This document shows positions 1 through 9,073 of a DNA stretch of 64,000 nt, piece after piece. Below the pieces are notes generated by a model, which saw nothing but the letters and a program-made list of their open reading frames with translations, was not told the origin of the DNA and did not search any database. Every line of letters starts with the position of its first letter. The first letter of the stretch is position 1. The position numbers and the translations under genes are program-made. Source of the stretch: Miltoncostaea sp963762825 (GTDB lineage Bacteria > Actinomycetota > Thermoleophilia > Miltoncostaeales > Miltoncostaeaceae); NCBI GenBank assembly GCA_963762825.1, contig CAVXLZ010000002.1, positions 558,001 to 622,000 of the forward strand, read 5' to 3'.

Positions 1-1
1 A

Positions 2-163
2 CCGCTGCTCGCCCTGGGCGCCGCAGGCGTGGTGGTGGCTCGCCGCCCACGCCGGTCGGCGTGGCTGACCCGCGCAGCACGGCCCACGGTCACCGCGCTG
101 CTGCTGGTGATCGTCGCCGCGCAGACCGTGGCCTTGGTCCGGGAGGTCGACCGCGTGCTCTGA
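2..163 (+). CDS. C-terminal end of a membrane protein (partial)
   Basis: The window opens inside a reading frame that runs 53 codons to a TGA. The visible residues form two hydrophobic stretches (about residues 1-13 and 30-42) separated by an arginine-rich loop, and the chain ends in a short charged tail. This is the end of an integral membrane protein. Too little is present to name a family. It converges on the VWA gene, with a strong hairpin between the two. Confidence 0.5.
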   Translation, partial: PLLALGAAGVVVARRPRRSAWLTRAARPTVTALLLVIVAAQTVALVREVDRVL

Positions 164-177
164 GCGCGGCGACCCAG

Positions 178-221
178 CCCTCCCGAGGTGGTGGCCCACA
201 TCGCCACCATCCCCGGGAGGG
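178..221. terminator. Hairpin between convergent genes
   Basis: CCCTCCCG and CGGGAGGG form the outer stem, and GGTGGTGG / CCACCATC continue it inward around a short loop. It lies between two convergent stop codons (163 and 227). There is no clear T-run, which is common for high-GC actinobacterial terminators. It may end transcription from both sides. Confidence 0.6.
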
Positions 222-226
222 GGCCC

Positions 227-1810
227 TCACCGCCTCTTCTGGACGGTCACCGTCGTGGTGGCTATGTCCGTGCGGCTGCCTGTCTTCAGCCGGGTCACGC
301 GGATGCGCCAGCGCCCGGCCTTCGGCTTCTGCACCTGGAAGAAGCTCGACGACTTGCCGCGGACGAAGCGCACCCGCTTGCCGACCGAGCGCTTGTAGAC
401 CTTGCCGCCCGGCCGGATGAGCTGGACGCGGTACTTGCCCACACCCCACGAGACGAAGAAGGTGGCCGCGCGCTGGCGCTTGGCGACCTTGCGACTGTAG
501 TTGCGGGTCTGTCCGATCCGGAAAGTGGCCCTCTTCCTCAGCAGCGTCGTCGCGCCCGAGCTCTTGCCCCGGCACTGGAAGTAGAGGTTCTCGAGCTGCG
601 CGTTGTTCGGGGCCTTGGCGAAGGTCCCGCCGGTCTCCCTGGCGATGCGCTTCAGGCGAGTCGTATCCGATCTCTGGAAGTTCCTGCCCAGCTGGACCAC
701 GCAGATCGGCCAGGCCTTACCGGTGCCGTTGAATGCGAAGCGCAGGTGCGAGTTGTCGTAGGTGCCGCCGTGGGCGCCATCGGTGAGGAAGATGGCCGAC
801 TTGGGCACCGCCGGGTTCAGCGGATCGGCCGACAACGCGGTGAACGCTCCCGCCAGACCGACGTTGTAGTCGGTGCCGCCGAAGTTGCCGATCTTCTTCC
901 TCGCCTTGGCCTTGAGACGGGACTTGGTGGAGTTGCCCACGACGGTCGTGCGCGGGAAGATCTCGCGGAGGTCGCCGTCGAATCCGATGCCGGCCAGGCG
1001 GTCGCCCTGACCGGCGAGGTCGACGAGCAGGTTGACCGCCTCCCTGCGGCGGTTGGTCGGGTCGTTCCCGGACATGCTGCCCGAGACGTCGACGATCGCC
1101 GCCAGATCGCTGATGCCGGCCCGCCGGGCCGGCTTCGGCACCGGACCGGAGGTGAGCGTTCCGACCACCCGACTGAACGGGAGTCCATCGGACGTGTAGT
1201 TCACCCCGAGCGGCCCGGAGTACGCCGACGGCGGCGCGGTCAGCGTCAACTCGGAGCTGCTGGGGCCGGAACCGACGACCGTCCCGTCCGCGAGCGTGAG
1301 CGTGAAGGCGGTGGCGCTCGAGGGCGCCAACACGCGCAGGTAGACCACCCCGCCGGGCCCGGCGAGGACCTGCCCCTTCTCGGGCCAGGCGTTGCCCGTC
1401 GGATCGGGCGCGCCCGAGGGCGTGAACGTCGAGCAGAGGGTGAGCGCGTCGAGGGTGAAGTTCTGCGCCGCGCCGTCGACCACGCCACCTGCGGTGGCGG
1501 TGAGCTCGCTCTCGGCGAACGGCCTGCATCGGTCCGACAAGGTGGCGGCGACCGTGAACGGTGGGGTGTCGCCCGAGAGAGACGTGGTCGGGACCCGGTA
1601 GGCGCCGTTGGCGTCAGTGATCTGGAAGGAGGCCGAGCGGCCGACGGCATCGGTGACGTTGACGCGCGCGCCGGACACCGGGAAGCCGGCCGAGTTGGAG
1701 ATCGTGCCGGTGATGTCGGCATGTGCGGTACCGGCCACGCACATCGTGAGAACTCCGGCGAGGGCGGCGGAGCGTCGTATGAGCCGTCGCTGCGGCGTGC
1801 GGTGTGCCAT
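227..1810 (-). CDS. Secreted von Willebrand factor A domain protein
   Basis: This encodes 527 residues. The N-terminus is a signal peptide: Arg-rich at 5-13, a hydrophobic core at about 15-28 and an AHA cleavage site. Residues about 33-90 resemble a carboxypeptidase-regulatory-like beta domain. A VWA domain begins near 233 with an intact MIDAS, D241-x-S243-x-S245, and later FLTDGAHGG. The C-terminal 100 residues are basic and beta-rich, without a membrane anchor. The frame stays open far upstream, but ATG 1810 is chosen because it starts the signal peptide and follows a GGAAGG-like site. It is probably a metal-dependent adhesion or scaffold protein outside the cell. No partner is encoded next to it. 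Confidence 0.75.
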   Translation of the reverse strand: MAHRTPQRRLIRRSAALAGVLTMCVAGTAHADITGTISNSAGFPVSGARVNVTDAVGRSASFQITDANGAYRVPTTSLSGDTPPFTVAATLSDRCRPFAESELTATAGGVVDGAAQNFTLDALTLCSTFTPSGAPDPTGNAWPEKGQVLAGPGGVVYLRVLAPSSATAFTLTLADGTVVGSGPSSSELTLTAPPSAYSGPLGVNYTSDGLPFSRVVGTLTSGPVPKPARRAGISDLAAIVDVSGSMSGNDPTNRRREAVNLLVDLAGQGDRLAGIGFDGDLREIFPRTTVVGNSTKSRLKAKARKKIGNFGGTDYNVGLAGAFTALSADPLNPAVPKSAIFLTDGAHGGTYDNSHLRFAFNGTGKAWPICVVQLGRNFQRSDTTRLKRIARETGGTFAKAPNNAQLENLYFQCRGKSSGATTLLRKRATFRIGQTRNYSRKVAKRQRAATFFVSWGVGKYRVQLIRPGGKVYKRSVGKRVRFVRGKSSSFFQVQKPKAGRWRIRVTRLKTGSRTDIATTTVTVQKRR

Positions 1811-1950
1811 CTGGAGGTTCCTTCCCGGCGGGGTGGGCGCGCGAGGCGTCGTGTGCGAGCAGGCAGCGCCGTGCAACCGTACCTCCTCACCCTCACGCGG
1901 ATCCGCTCGACGATCGGGGAGGATCACGCGCCGCAGGTCGAGGTCGCGCC

Positions 1951-2817
1951 TCAGTCGACCGGTCCGGAGCCCTCCAGCCGCGACTTGACGGCGGTCTCGA
2001 GCTGGTTCGCGCGCCAGAGAGCGAGGGCCTCGGCGCTCGCCGATCCCTGCGGTTGGCCGGCCGGCGGGCCGTGATGCCAGTCGATCACGTGGAGCAGTTC
2101 CGCGCGGCGGGTTGCCGGCAGCGCGACGCTCCGTGCCGCATCGCCCACGATCTCGTGGCCGATGGCGACGTGTCCGAGCAGGCGCCCCTCCTCGGTCAGC
2201 TCGAAGGTGGCGGCAAGACGGAAGGCGCGGGCGTGGCCGATGTCGTGCACCAGCGCCGCGGTGAGCAGCAGATCGGAATCGACCCGCGGATGCCACACGG
2301 CGAGCGCCTGCACCACCGCCGCCACTCCCACGGTGTGCTCCACCAGCCCGCCGAGGTAGGCGTGGTGGCCAGAGCGGGTGCACGGCATGGTGCGCCAGGC
2401 GGCGGCCAGGTCGGCGTCCCCGGTCAGCGCCCCCAACAGGCGGCGCAGGCCGGTGTCGGCCACCTCGTCGGCGAGGTGGAGCACGAAGCCGAAGAGCTCG
2501 TCCGGGTCTCGGTGGCTGCGGGGGAGCAGGTCCTCGGCATCGACCTCGTCGGCCGCGGGGCGCAGGTGGCTGACGACGATGCTGGTGCGGCCGTCCCGCT
2601 TCGTGACGCGGCCGGTGACGCGGAGGCGATCCCCCTCGCTGAACTGCTCACCGAAGAAGTCGGCCTCGTCGAACACCATCGCCGGCACCGATCCGGTGGC
2701 GTCGGCGAGGGTGAGCGCGAGGAAGGGCCGGCCCTGACGCGACAGGCGTCGCTCCTTGCGGCGCACCGCGAAGACGCCCTCGACCGCCTCGCCGGCCGTC
2801 AGAGATGAGATCGTCAT
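1951..2817 (-). CDS. YhaM-like 3'-5' exoribonuclease (OB-fold plus HD domain)
   Basis: The protein has 288 residues. The N-terminal 95 form an OB-fold nucleic-acid-binding module. An HD phosphohydrolase domain follows, with metal-binding motifs HHAYLGGLVEHT and ALVHDIGH. This arrangement is that of YhaM/CBF1-type 3'-5' exonucleases, which degrade RNA and sometimes DNA. The start ATG at 2817 overlaps the stop of the upstream helicase-nuclease gene (ATGA), so the two are translationally coupled. That coupling suggests work on the same nucleic-acid ends. The catalytic type is well supported; the physiological substrate is not known here. Confidence 0.8.
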   Translation of the reverse strand: MTISSLTAGEAVEGVFAVRRKERRLSRQGRPFLALTLADATGSVPAMVFDEADFFGEQFSEGDRLRVTGRVTKRDGRTSIVVSHLRPAADEVDAEDLLPRSHRDPDELFGFVLHLADEVADTGLRRLLGALTGDADLAAAWRTMPCTRSGHHAYLGGLVEHTVGVAAVVQALAVWHPRVDSDLLLTAALVHDIGHARAFRLAATFELTEEGRLLGHVAIGHEIVGDAARSVALPATRRAELLHVIDWHHGPPAGQPQGSASAEALALWRANQLETAVKSRLEGSGPVD

Positions 2818-5774
2818 CGGTCCTGCGTGGGGCAGATTCGGGCGAAGTCGCAGGTGCGACAGGCCCACGAGGTGCGCGGCTCGAACCTGCCCGCCGAGAT
2901 GCCCTCGGCCGTGTCGCGCACCGCCTCCACCACCGAGGTGTCGTCGGCCGCGTCGGGATGGACCCCGCGAGTGTCGCCGTCGAGGATGTGGACCAGCGTG
3001 GCGCCACGTGGCTCGATACCCCAGGCCTCGCGCGCCCCGAGCATGTAGAGCCGCAGCACCAGGTCGTCGGCATCCCCGCGGGCCCCCGCGGTGGGCGGCT
3101 TGCCGGTCTTGTAGTCGATGAGCTGGTGGCCGCCGGCCGGGTGGGCGTCGATGCGGTCCACGCGCCCGTGGATCCGATGCGGCCCGACCGTGAGCGTGAA
3201 GTCACGCTCAACCGCGACGGGGCGGGTACGGCTGCGCACGAGCCGCTCGTGGTAGTCCGGAAAGCGCTCCTCGGCCCGGGCGATCGCCTGGCGCCCCTCG
3301 GCCGACTCGGCCACCCCCTCCCGCCGAAGGGCCACGGCGAAGCGGCGCACGAGCGCAGCGCCGTCCCCGCCGGTGCCCCCGGGCCGGTAGTGCGCCTCGA
3401 GCGCCGAGTGGGCGGCGGTGCCGATGGCCCGCGCCGCGCTGGGGGGCACGGGCACGCGATCGACGGCGGCGTAGCGGTAGCGCAAAGGGCAGCCGCGGTA
3501 CATCTCGACCGCGCTGGGGCTGAGCGCCATTCCGGGCCGGGCGGGCCGGGGCGGCACCACCACCGACGCCGGTGGCGCCGGGGGGCGCATGACATCCGCG
3601 CGCGCCGCGACGAGCGCCGACGCGGCCGCCGTGGCCTCGGAGCGCGGCTCGTCGGCGTCGGGCGCCCCCTCGGCGATGGCCTGCGCGGCCCGCATCGATG
3701 CCCGCTCGAACTCCTCCCGGCGCGCGCCCACCGCCACCAGCAGCGCGCGCTCGGGCGACTCGCCGACCTCCTCCACGGGTGCGCCGAGCGCCGCCCGGGC
3801 CTCCTCGAAGAACGGGGAGGGGAACTGCTGGACGCCGGTCGCGCCGGTCGCGATCGTGCTCAGCACCAGGTGGCGGCGGGCGCGGGTCATGGCCACGTAG
3901 ACCAGCCGGCGCGACTCGGCGACGTGGGCGTCGCGACCGCGCGGCAGCACCTCCGTGAGCAGCTGATCGGGGATGTCGACGCCCCGCTTGTCGGCGCCCG
4001 GGAAGCTCGCCCGGATCATCCCGACGACGAAGACCGCGTCGAACTCCAGGCCCTTGGCCTGGTGGACCGTCATCACCTGGACGCCGATCCTCTCGAGGGG
4101 CGCTACCCCCTCGCCCCGGTAGCCGATCTCGGCCAGCCCCGCCAGCATCGCGCCCAGGCCGCGAGCATCGAGGGTGGTGTCGCGCGCGACGATCTCGCGT
4201 CCGAGCCGCTCGAGCGCCGCCAGGCCGGCCAGTCGCGCCGATCCCTCGGCACCACCGGCGGCGATCGCCGCTGCGCGCAGCCCCGAGCGATCGATCGCCG
4301 CCCTCAGCGCATCGGCGGGCATCAGCTCGGCGGCGGCGCGTCCCACCTCGTCGAGGGCCCTCAGGAGGCCCTCGGCCCCGTTCTCGCGCGCCACGCGTTC
4401 CACCGCGCTGCGGACGGTGCCCTCGCTGCGGGCCGCCGCGGTCACCGCATCGGCGAGCTCGCCCCAGGGCAGGCCGTGGCGGCGGTCCGCCCCGATGCGC
4501 AGGTGCTCCTGGACGGCCGACGGGTCGCAGGCGGCCCGCAGCCATGCCACCGCCGCGCGCACCTCTCGGCGCTCGAAGAGCCCGATGCCGCCGCGGACCT
4601 GGTGCGGCACGCCCGCACGCTCGAGCGCCTCTACGAAGGGCCGCGCCTCCAGACGGACGGCCCGCATGAGGACCGCCTGCTCCTCGAGGGGCACCCCTTC
4701 GCCGGCCAGTGCGACGATCCGGTCAACCACCGCCCGAGCCTGACCCTCCGGGTCGGGCGCCCGCCAGAAGCGTGGCGCCGGACCGCGCGCGTCCTCGAGG
4801 GCGACGCTGTGCTTCGGGGCGCGCTCGGCGATCGGCGCGACAACGGCGGTGGCGGCGTCGAGGATCGACTGGGTGGACCGGTGGTTCCGCTCCAGGCGCA
4901 GCTCGGCGGCGGAGGGAAAGCGGCGGCGGAAGTCGCTGATGTTCTTCGCCGATGCCCCCCGGAAGCGGTAGATGCCCTGGTCGTCGTCGCCCACCACGAC
5001 GAGGCTCTCCCCCTCGCCGGCGACCATGTAGAGCAGCTCCGCCTGGGCGTGGTTGGTGTCCTGGAACTCATCGACCAGGACATGGCGAGCGCCGGCGCGC
5101 GCCACCTCGCGCCGATCGGGATGCACGCGCAGGAGCTCCAGCGCGCGCACGATCGAGAGGCCGAAGTCCTCCAGCCCCGACTCGGCGAGCCAGCGGTCGT
5201 GGAGCTCGTACACGCGCGCGATCTCGAGCTCCCGTCGCGCCCGATGGGCAGCCGATCCCGATGCTGCGCCCGCCACCGCCGCCTCGGCCCAGCGCCGGTA
5301 GTCGTCGGCCGACACCAGCTGGTCGCGACATGCGTCGATGCGCGAGACCAGATCCTCGACCACCCGGACGCGGTCGCCGCGAAGGTCGTGCAGGCGCAGA
5401 TCGAGCTCGTCGAGCCGATCGAGGAGCATGAGCATGCGGTCTTCGGTGCGGGCGACCGAGACCGCGGGAAGGAGGCCGCGCTCCACGCCGTGGATCCGCG
5501 TCAGCTCCTGCGCGTAGGAGTGGAACGTGGTGACGCGCAGGGTCTCGTGGGAGGTGCCGAGCAGTTCCTCAGCCCGCGCGCGCAGCTCCACGGCCGCCTC
5601 CCGGGTGAACGTGAGCGCCAGGATCTCGTCGGGGGGGGCGCCTCCTTCCACCAGCCAGGCGAGGCGCCGGCAGAGGACCCGGGTCTTCCCTGCGCCGGCG
5701 CCGGCGAGCACCATGGCGGGACCGCCCGGGTGGGTGACGGCGGCGCGCTGCTCGGGGGTCAGGTCTGGCGGCAC
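2814..5774 (-). CDS. UvrD/PcrA-type DNA helicase fused to a RecB-family Fe-S nuclease
   Basis: This 986-residue protein combines an SF1A helicase with a C-terminal nuclease. Visible helicase motifs are Q9, Walker A AGAGAGKT (24-31), DEFQD (235-239), GDDDQGIYRFRGA (262-274), HQAKGLEF and the motif VI region VAMTRARR. A PD-(D/E)xK domain starts around 745, with GRVDRID and IDYKTGK. Four cysteines, one in YRGCP and three in WACRTCDFARICP, match the Fe-S staple of AddB/AdnA nucleases. It therefore looks like a single-chain end-resection enzyme related to AdnA, but no AdnB lies beside it. The start is GTG 5774, with TACCAT nine bases upstream. The stop overlaps the YhaM-like gene. Confidence 0.88.
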   Translation of the reverse strand: MPPDLTPEQRAAVTHPGGPAMVLAGAGAGKTRVLCRRLAWLVEGGAPPDEILALTFTREAAVELRARAEELLGTSHETLRVTTFHSYAQELTRIHGVERGLLPAVSVARTEDRMLMLLDRLDELDLRLHDLRGDRVRVVEDLVSRIDACRDQLVSADDYRRWAEAAVAGAASGSAAHRARRELEIARVYELHDRWLAESGLEDFGLSIVRALELLRVHPDRREVARAGARHVLVDEFQDTNHAQAELLYMVAGEGESLVVVGDDDQGIYRFRGASAKNISDFRRRFPSAAELRLERNHRSTQSILDAATAVVAPIAERAPKHSVALEDARGPAPRFWRAPDPEGQARAVVDRIVALAGEGVPLEEQAVLMRAVRLEARPFVEALERAGVPHQVRGGIGLFERREVRAAVAWLRAACDPSAVQEHLRIGADRRHGLPWGELADAVTAAARSEGTVRSAVERVARENGAEGLLRALDEVGRAAAELMPADALRAAIDRSGLRAAAIAAGGAEGSARLAGLAALERLGREIVARDTTLDARGLGAMLAGLAEIGYRGEGVAPLERIGVQVMTVHQAKGLEFDAVFVVGMIRASFPGADKRGVDIPDQLLTEVLPRGRDAHVAESRRLVYVAMTRARRHLVLSTIATGATGVQQFPSPFFEEARAALGAPVEEVGESPERALLVAVGARREEFERASMRAAQAIAEGAPDADEPRSEATAAASALVAARADVMRPPAPPASVVVPPRPARPGMALSPSAVEMYRGCPLRYRYAAVDRVPVPPSAARAIGTAAHSALEAHYRPGGTGGDGAALVRRFAVALRREGVAESAEGRQAIARAEERFPDYHERLVRSRTRPVAVERDFTLTVGPHRIHGRVDRIDAHPAGGHQLIDYKTGKPPTAGARGDADDLVLRLYMLGAREAWGIEPRGATLVHILDGDTRGVHPDAADDTSVVEAVRDTAEGISAGRFEPRTSWACRTCDFARICPTQDR

Positions 5775-5783
5775 GGACCGGTC

Positions 5784-5789
5784 ATGGTA
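5784..5789 (-). promoter_or_regulatory. -10 element TACCAT of the helicase-nuclease operon
   Basis: TACCAT lies nine bases before the GTG start at 5774, with no Shine-Dalgarno sequence between. The spacing fits transcription beginning at or next to the start codon (leaderless mRNA). Confidence 0.5.
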
Positions 5790-5860
5790 GCCCCACCACC
5801 GGCCGTCGCCGGGCCGGGAGGGGCGCAGCGTCGTGCCATCCGGCCGCCGTGAGCCGCTGG

Positions 5861-5866
5861 TAGCAT
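5861..5866 (+). promoter_or_regulatory. -10 element TAGCAT of the DUF1015 gene
   Basis: TAGCAT ends eight bases before GTG 5875. There is no ribosome binding site in the gap, so a leaderless transcript is likely. Confidence 0.55.
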
Positions 5867-5874
5867 CGCCCTCC

Positions 5875-7095
5875 GTGGCCGACGTCCGCCCCTTTCGAGC
5901 CCTCCGCTACACGGCGGCGGCCGGCCCCCTCGCCGGCCTGGTCGCCCCTCCCTACGACGTCATCTCGCCCGACGAGCGGCGCGACCTGCTCGCAGCGGGC
6001 CCGTACAACTCCGTGCGGCTCATCCTCCCCGAGGTGGGCTACGAGGAGGTCGCCGGCCTGATCGCGTCGTGGCTCGACCAGGGTGCCCTCGCGGTCTCCG
6101 GCGAGCCGGTGGTGGTCGCCTGGACGCAGACCTTCACGCTCGCCGACGGTGTACCGCGTGAGCGCCGCACACTGATGGCCGCCGTCGGGATCGAGCCCTA
6201 TGAGGCCCGTGTGATCCGCCCGCACGAGCGCACGCATGCCGGTCCCAAGGAGGATCGGCTTCGGCTCACCCGTGCCGTGAGGACCAACCTCTCGCCGGTC
6301 TTCGGGCTCTATCCCGATCCGGAGGGCCTCGCCTGGGCCGCCGCGGCCCCGACCGGACCCGCCGAGTCGGAGGTCACCGATCGCGAGGGAACGGTGCACC
6401 GCTTCTGGGGCATCGCCGATGCCGATCGGTGCGCCGCGGTCGCCGAGGCGATGCGCGACCGCTGGATCCTGATCGCCGACGGACATCATCGCTACGAGAC
6501 CGCCCTCGCGTACCGCGACGAGCGACACGCGGCAGGAGACGGCCCCGGCCCCCATGACCGGGTGATGATGGGCCTGACGGCCCTCGACGATCCGGGGCTG
6601 GTCGTCCTGCCCACCCACCGCCTGCTCACCCGCTGGCCCGCGGATGCCGACGCGGCGTTCGCCTCCCGCGAGCTGTCGGGCCTCGACGAGCTTCTCCGCG
6701 CACTGGCCGAGGCTCCCGAGGACGCCCCGGCGTTCGGCCTGCTGCTTCCGGGGGCGGCACGCCTTCTCACCGGCGCCGCCGACACGACCCTCTCCGCGGC
6801 CCAGCGTCTCGACGTGGCCGCACTCGAACGCGAGATCCTCGTGCCGCACCTGGGCGCCGACCAGGCGGCGCTGGCTCACGACGGGATCCTCTCCTACACC
6901 AAGGATGCCGCCGAGGCACTGGCCATGGTCGAGGGGGGGGCGATCGCAGCCGCGCTCGTGCTCCGGGGGATCCCCAAGTCGGCGGTTGCGGCGGTCGCGG
7001 AGGCGGGCGAGACCATGCCCCAGAAGAGCACCTACTTCTTCCCGAAGCTCCTGACCGGCGTGGCGTTCCACTCGCTGGTCGATGCCTCGCCCTGA
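5875..7095 (+). CDS. DUF1015 family protein
   Basis: The product has 406 residues and matches DUF1015 over its whole length. It starts VADVRPFRALRY, carries APPYDVIS near residue 30 and holds the family hallmark DGHHRYETA about halfway. The biochemical function of the family is not established. GTG 5875 is chosen over in-frame codons further upstream because family members begin at this ADxRPFRALRY motif and because a TAGCAT element sits just before it. The gene diverges from the helicase-nuclease operon across a 100-base region, and the two promoters lie back to back. Confidence 0.8.
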   Translation: MADVRPFRALRYTAAAGPLAGLVAPPYDVISPDERRDLLAAGPYNSVRLILPEVGYEEVAGLIASWLDQGALAVSGEPVVVAWTQTFTLADGVPRERRTLMAAVGIEPYEARVIRPHERTHAGPKEDRLRLTRAVRTNLSPVFGLYPDPEGLAWAAAAPTGPAESEVTDREGTVHRFWGIADADRCAAVAEAMRDRWILIADGHHRYETALAYRDERHAAGDGPGPHDRVMMGLTALDDPGLVVLPTHRLLTRWPADADAAFASRELSGLDELLRALAEAPEDAPAFGLLLPGAARLLTGAADTTLSAAQRLDVAALEREILVPHLGADQAALAHDGILSYTKDAAEALAMVEGGAIAAALVLRGIPKSAVAAVAEAGETMPQKSTYFFPKLLTGVAFHSLVDASP

Positions 7096-7149
7096 GGTCG
7101 GTAGAGACCCCATGGAATGACCGCGGCGGCGGCGCCCTGAGAGGCCCGC

Positions 7150-8094
7150 TCAGTCCCGCGGAACCTTCAGGGACAGGAGCGACGGGCTCACGGTGAGCCC
7201 CGGCTCGGGGGCCCCGAGTGCCTGGTAGACCGTTCTGCCGATACCCACGAGCGCCGGGCCGTGGCGCGGTCGCGGACTCGCCGGGAGCGAGCGCCAGACC
7301 CGCCGGCGGGGATCGTAGGCGTTGACCGCGGCGATCGGCCCCTCGGCCGTCTCGCCCCCGACGGCCACGACGACGCGATCGGCCGTGACCGCGCCGCCGC
7401 CCGCGCGGAGCGTGGGGGCGTCGGGAAGAGGTGACCAGGCACGCGCGACCGGGTCGTAGACCTCGGCCGTACGTACGTTGGCGCCCGCCCCCGCCGTGTG
7501 GCCGCCGACGGCGTAGATCCTTCCCCCCAGCGCCGTCACGCCGAGACGCTCGCGAGCGGGAGACGGGCCGCGGAAGAGGCGCCACCGGAGGGTACGCAGG
7601 TCGAGGTACATCGAGGTGGTGGCGAGGGCGCCCCCGCCGGTCGCCCGCGTGCCGCCTATCACGTAGAGCCGGTTGCGGACGATCGCCGCGCCGCCGGCCG
7701 CCCGCGGCTCGGGCATCGCCGGCAGCGCCTGCCAACGACGATCGAAGAGGACCCAGGAGAGGTCGCTCGCCGAGGTCCCGCCCGGGCCCTTGGCGTAGCC
7801 CCCGACCACGTACAGCCGACCGCCGCGGGTTGCGAGCATGGTGCTGTGCCGGGCCTCGGGCAGATCCGGCAGCCGGACCCAGCGACGGCGCACGGGGTCG
7901 TAGAGATCCACCCGCGCCGAGGGCGCGCCGTCGGCCGTGAGCCCGCCCACTACGGCGACGCGTCCGGAGAGCGCCGCACCGGCCGCATCGGTCCGGGCCT
8001 CGCTCGCGGGCGCCAGCACCCGCCAGGCCGGGGCGGAGGACGAGCACGCCGTGAGGATGGTGAGAACGGCGGCCGCGGAGATCAGGGAGCGCAC
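7150..8094 (-). CDS. Kelch-repeat beta-propeller lipoprotein
   Basis: The protein has 314 residues. It starts with a lipoprotein signal peptide whose lipobox is LTAC, so it should be anchored outside the membrane by its first cysteine. The remainder is a series of kelch repeats, with recurring VVGG/YVVGG/YAVGG strands, R-x-W-x-x-LP turns and YDP motifs, probably six blades. Kelch propellers are binding scaffolds or sugar-oxidase-like folds; no catalytic residues can be identified. It starts with GTG and diverges from the molybdopterin oxidoreductase gene. Confidence 0.8.
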   Translation of the reverse strand: MRSLISAAAVLTILTACSSSAPAWRVLAPASEARTDAAGAALSGRVAVVGGLTADGAPSARVDLYDPVRRRWVRLPDLPEARHSTMLATRGGRLYVVGGYAKGPGGTSASDLSWVLFDRRWQALPAMPEPRAAGGAAIVRNRLYVIGGTRATGGGALATTSMYLDLRTLRWRLFRGPSPARERLGVTALGGRIYAVGGHTAGAGANVRTAEVYDPVARAWSPLPDAPTLRAGGGAVTADRVVVAVGGETAEGPIAAVNAYDPRRRVWRSLPASPRPRHGPALVGIGRTVYQALGAPEPGLTVSPSLLSLKVPRD

Positions 8095-8103
8095 GAGGCC
8101 GCC

Positions 8104-8109
8104 AGCGTA
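8104..8109 (-). promoter_or_regulatory. -10 element TACGCT of the kelch gene
   Basis: TACGCT lies nine bases before GTG 8094, with no Shine-Dalgarno sequence between, consistent with a leaderless start. On the opposite strand TACTAT (8108-8113) overlaps it and could serve the divergent oxidoreductase gene. Confidence 0.4.
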
Positions 8110-8142
8110 CTATCCGGGGTCGGACTGGATGAGGGGAGCAGC

Positions 8143-8742
8143 GTGGGCTTGTTGAGCGGCCGGAGGATCAGCGACGACGAGCGGCGGCGGCTGCCACCCG
8201 GCCAGCACCTGGTGCGCGACTTCCCCGTCCTCCACGCCGCCGGCATCCCCTACCGGGAGCCGCCTCTCGACTGGGATTTCACGATCACCGGCTCGATCGA
8301 ACGCTCGCTGCGCTGGACCCTCGAGGATCTCCACGCGCAGCCGACCGCACACGTGACATGCGACATCCACTGCGTGACCAGTTGGTCGAAGCTCGACACC
8401 GCGTGGGAGGGGGTGCCGCTGGCGACGCTGCTGCAGGCGCAGGGCGTGAAGGCCACCGCCACGCATGTCATCGCCCACGCAGAGGAGGGCTATTCGGCCA
8501 ACTTGCCGCTCGCGGCGGTGATGGCCGACGACGTGCTGCTGGCCCACCGCTATGGCGGACGCGAGCTCGAGGCCGAGCACGGCGGGCCGCTGCGCCTGCT
8601 GGTGCCGAGCCTCTACTTCTGGAAGAGCCCGAAGTGGCTGCGGGGCCTGGAGCTGGTCGACCACGACCGTCCCGGCTACTGGGAGCGCCTCGGCTACTCG
8701 AACAGCGCGGACCCGTGGAAGGAGGAGCGCTACGGATTCTGA
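8143..8742 (+). CDS. Sulfite oxidase-like molybdopterin oxidoreductase
   Basis: This 199-residue protein is a compact sulfite-oxidase-fold molybdopterin domain. The expected molybdenum-ligating cysteine lies in HCVTSWSK (C77). EGYSANLPL, the GGPLRLLVPSLYFWKSPKW stretch and the C-terminal GYSNSADPW are typical of short stand-alone members. It has no signal peptide, dimerisation domain or haem domain. The substrate is unknown; family members reduce or oxidise small oxo-compounds. GTG 8143 is chosen because GAGGGGAG stands just upstream and it opens the conserved region. A gene for a two-helix membrane protein follows after 34 bases. Confidence 0.82.
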   Translation: MGLLSGRRISDDERRRLPPGQHLVRDFPVLHAAGIPYREPPLDWDFTITGSIERSLRWTLEDLHAQPTAHVTCDIHCVTSWSKLDTAWEGVPLATLLQAQGVKATATHVIAHAEEGYSANLPLAAVMADDVLLAHRYGGRELEAEHGGPLRLLVPSLYFWKSPKWLRGLELVDHDRPGYWERLGYSNSADPWKEERYGF

Positions 8743-8776
8743 GGTCGACCACGAGTTCGACCAGGTCCAGAGGGTC

Positions 8777-9073
8777 ATGCGGCGCGTGGGCCGGGCGGCG
8801 GCCCTGGGGGTGCCGGTGTGGCTCGTCCTCCTGCTCCTCCTTCCGCTCACCGGAATGGGCCCCCTCGCGTGCATGTCCGGGGCGACGCTGCTCACCGCCG
8901 GGGCCGTCGTCTGGGCCGATCGCCGCAGCCGTCGGCGCGGGCCGGAGGCCGACGACGGTCCACCGGACGGCGCGCGTACGCCGATGAGCCCGCTCGCCGC
9001 CGCCGGGCTGACCCTCGCCGGCGTGGCGCTCCTCGCCTACGTCATCTTCGTGATCGTCACGGCGGGGTCCTGA
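8777..9073 (+). CDS. Small two-helix membrane protein
   Basis: The gene encodes 98 residues with two hydrophobic helices, about 12-40 and 75-95, joined by an arginine- and proline-rich loop. No family is recognised. AGAGGG precedes ATG 8777. The stop TGA shares a base with the ATG of the next gene (TGATG), so the two are co-translated. It could be a membrane anchor for the oxidoreductase upstream, but that rests only on position. Confidence 0.6.
   Translation: MRRVGRAAALGVPVWLVLLLLLPLTGMGPLACMSGATLLTAGAVVWADRRSRRRGPEADDGPPDGARTPMSPLAAAGLTLAGVALLAYVIFVIVTAGS

Noticed and set aside
2805..5852. A 1015-codon open frame on the plus strand across the helicase-nuclease gene
   Set aside because: It is the GC-driven antisense shadow of a gene with complete helicase and nuclease motifs; its translation has no motif.
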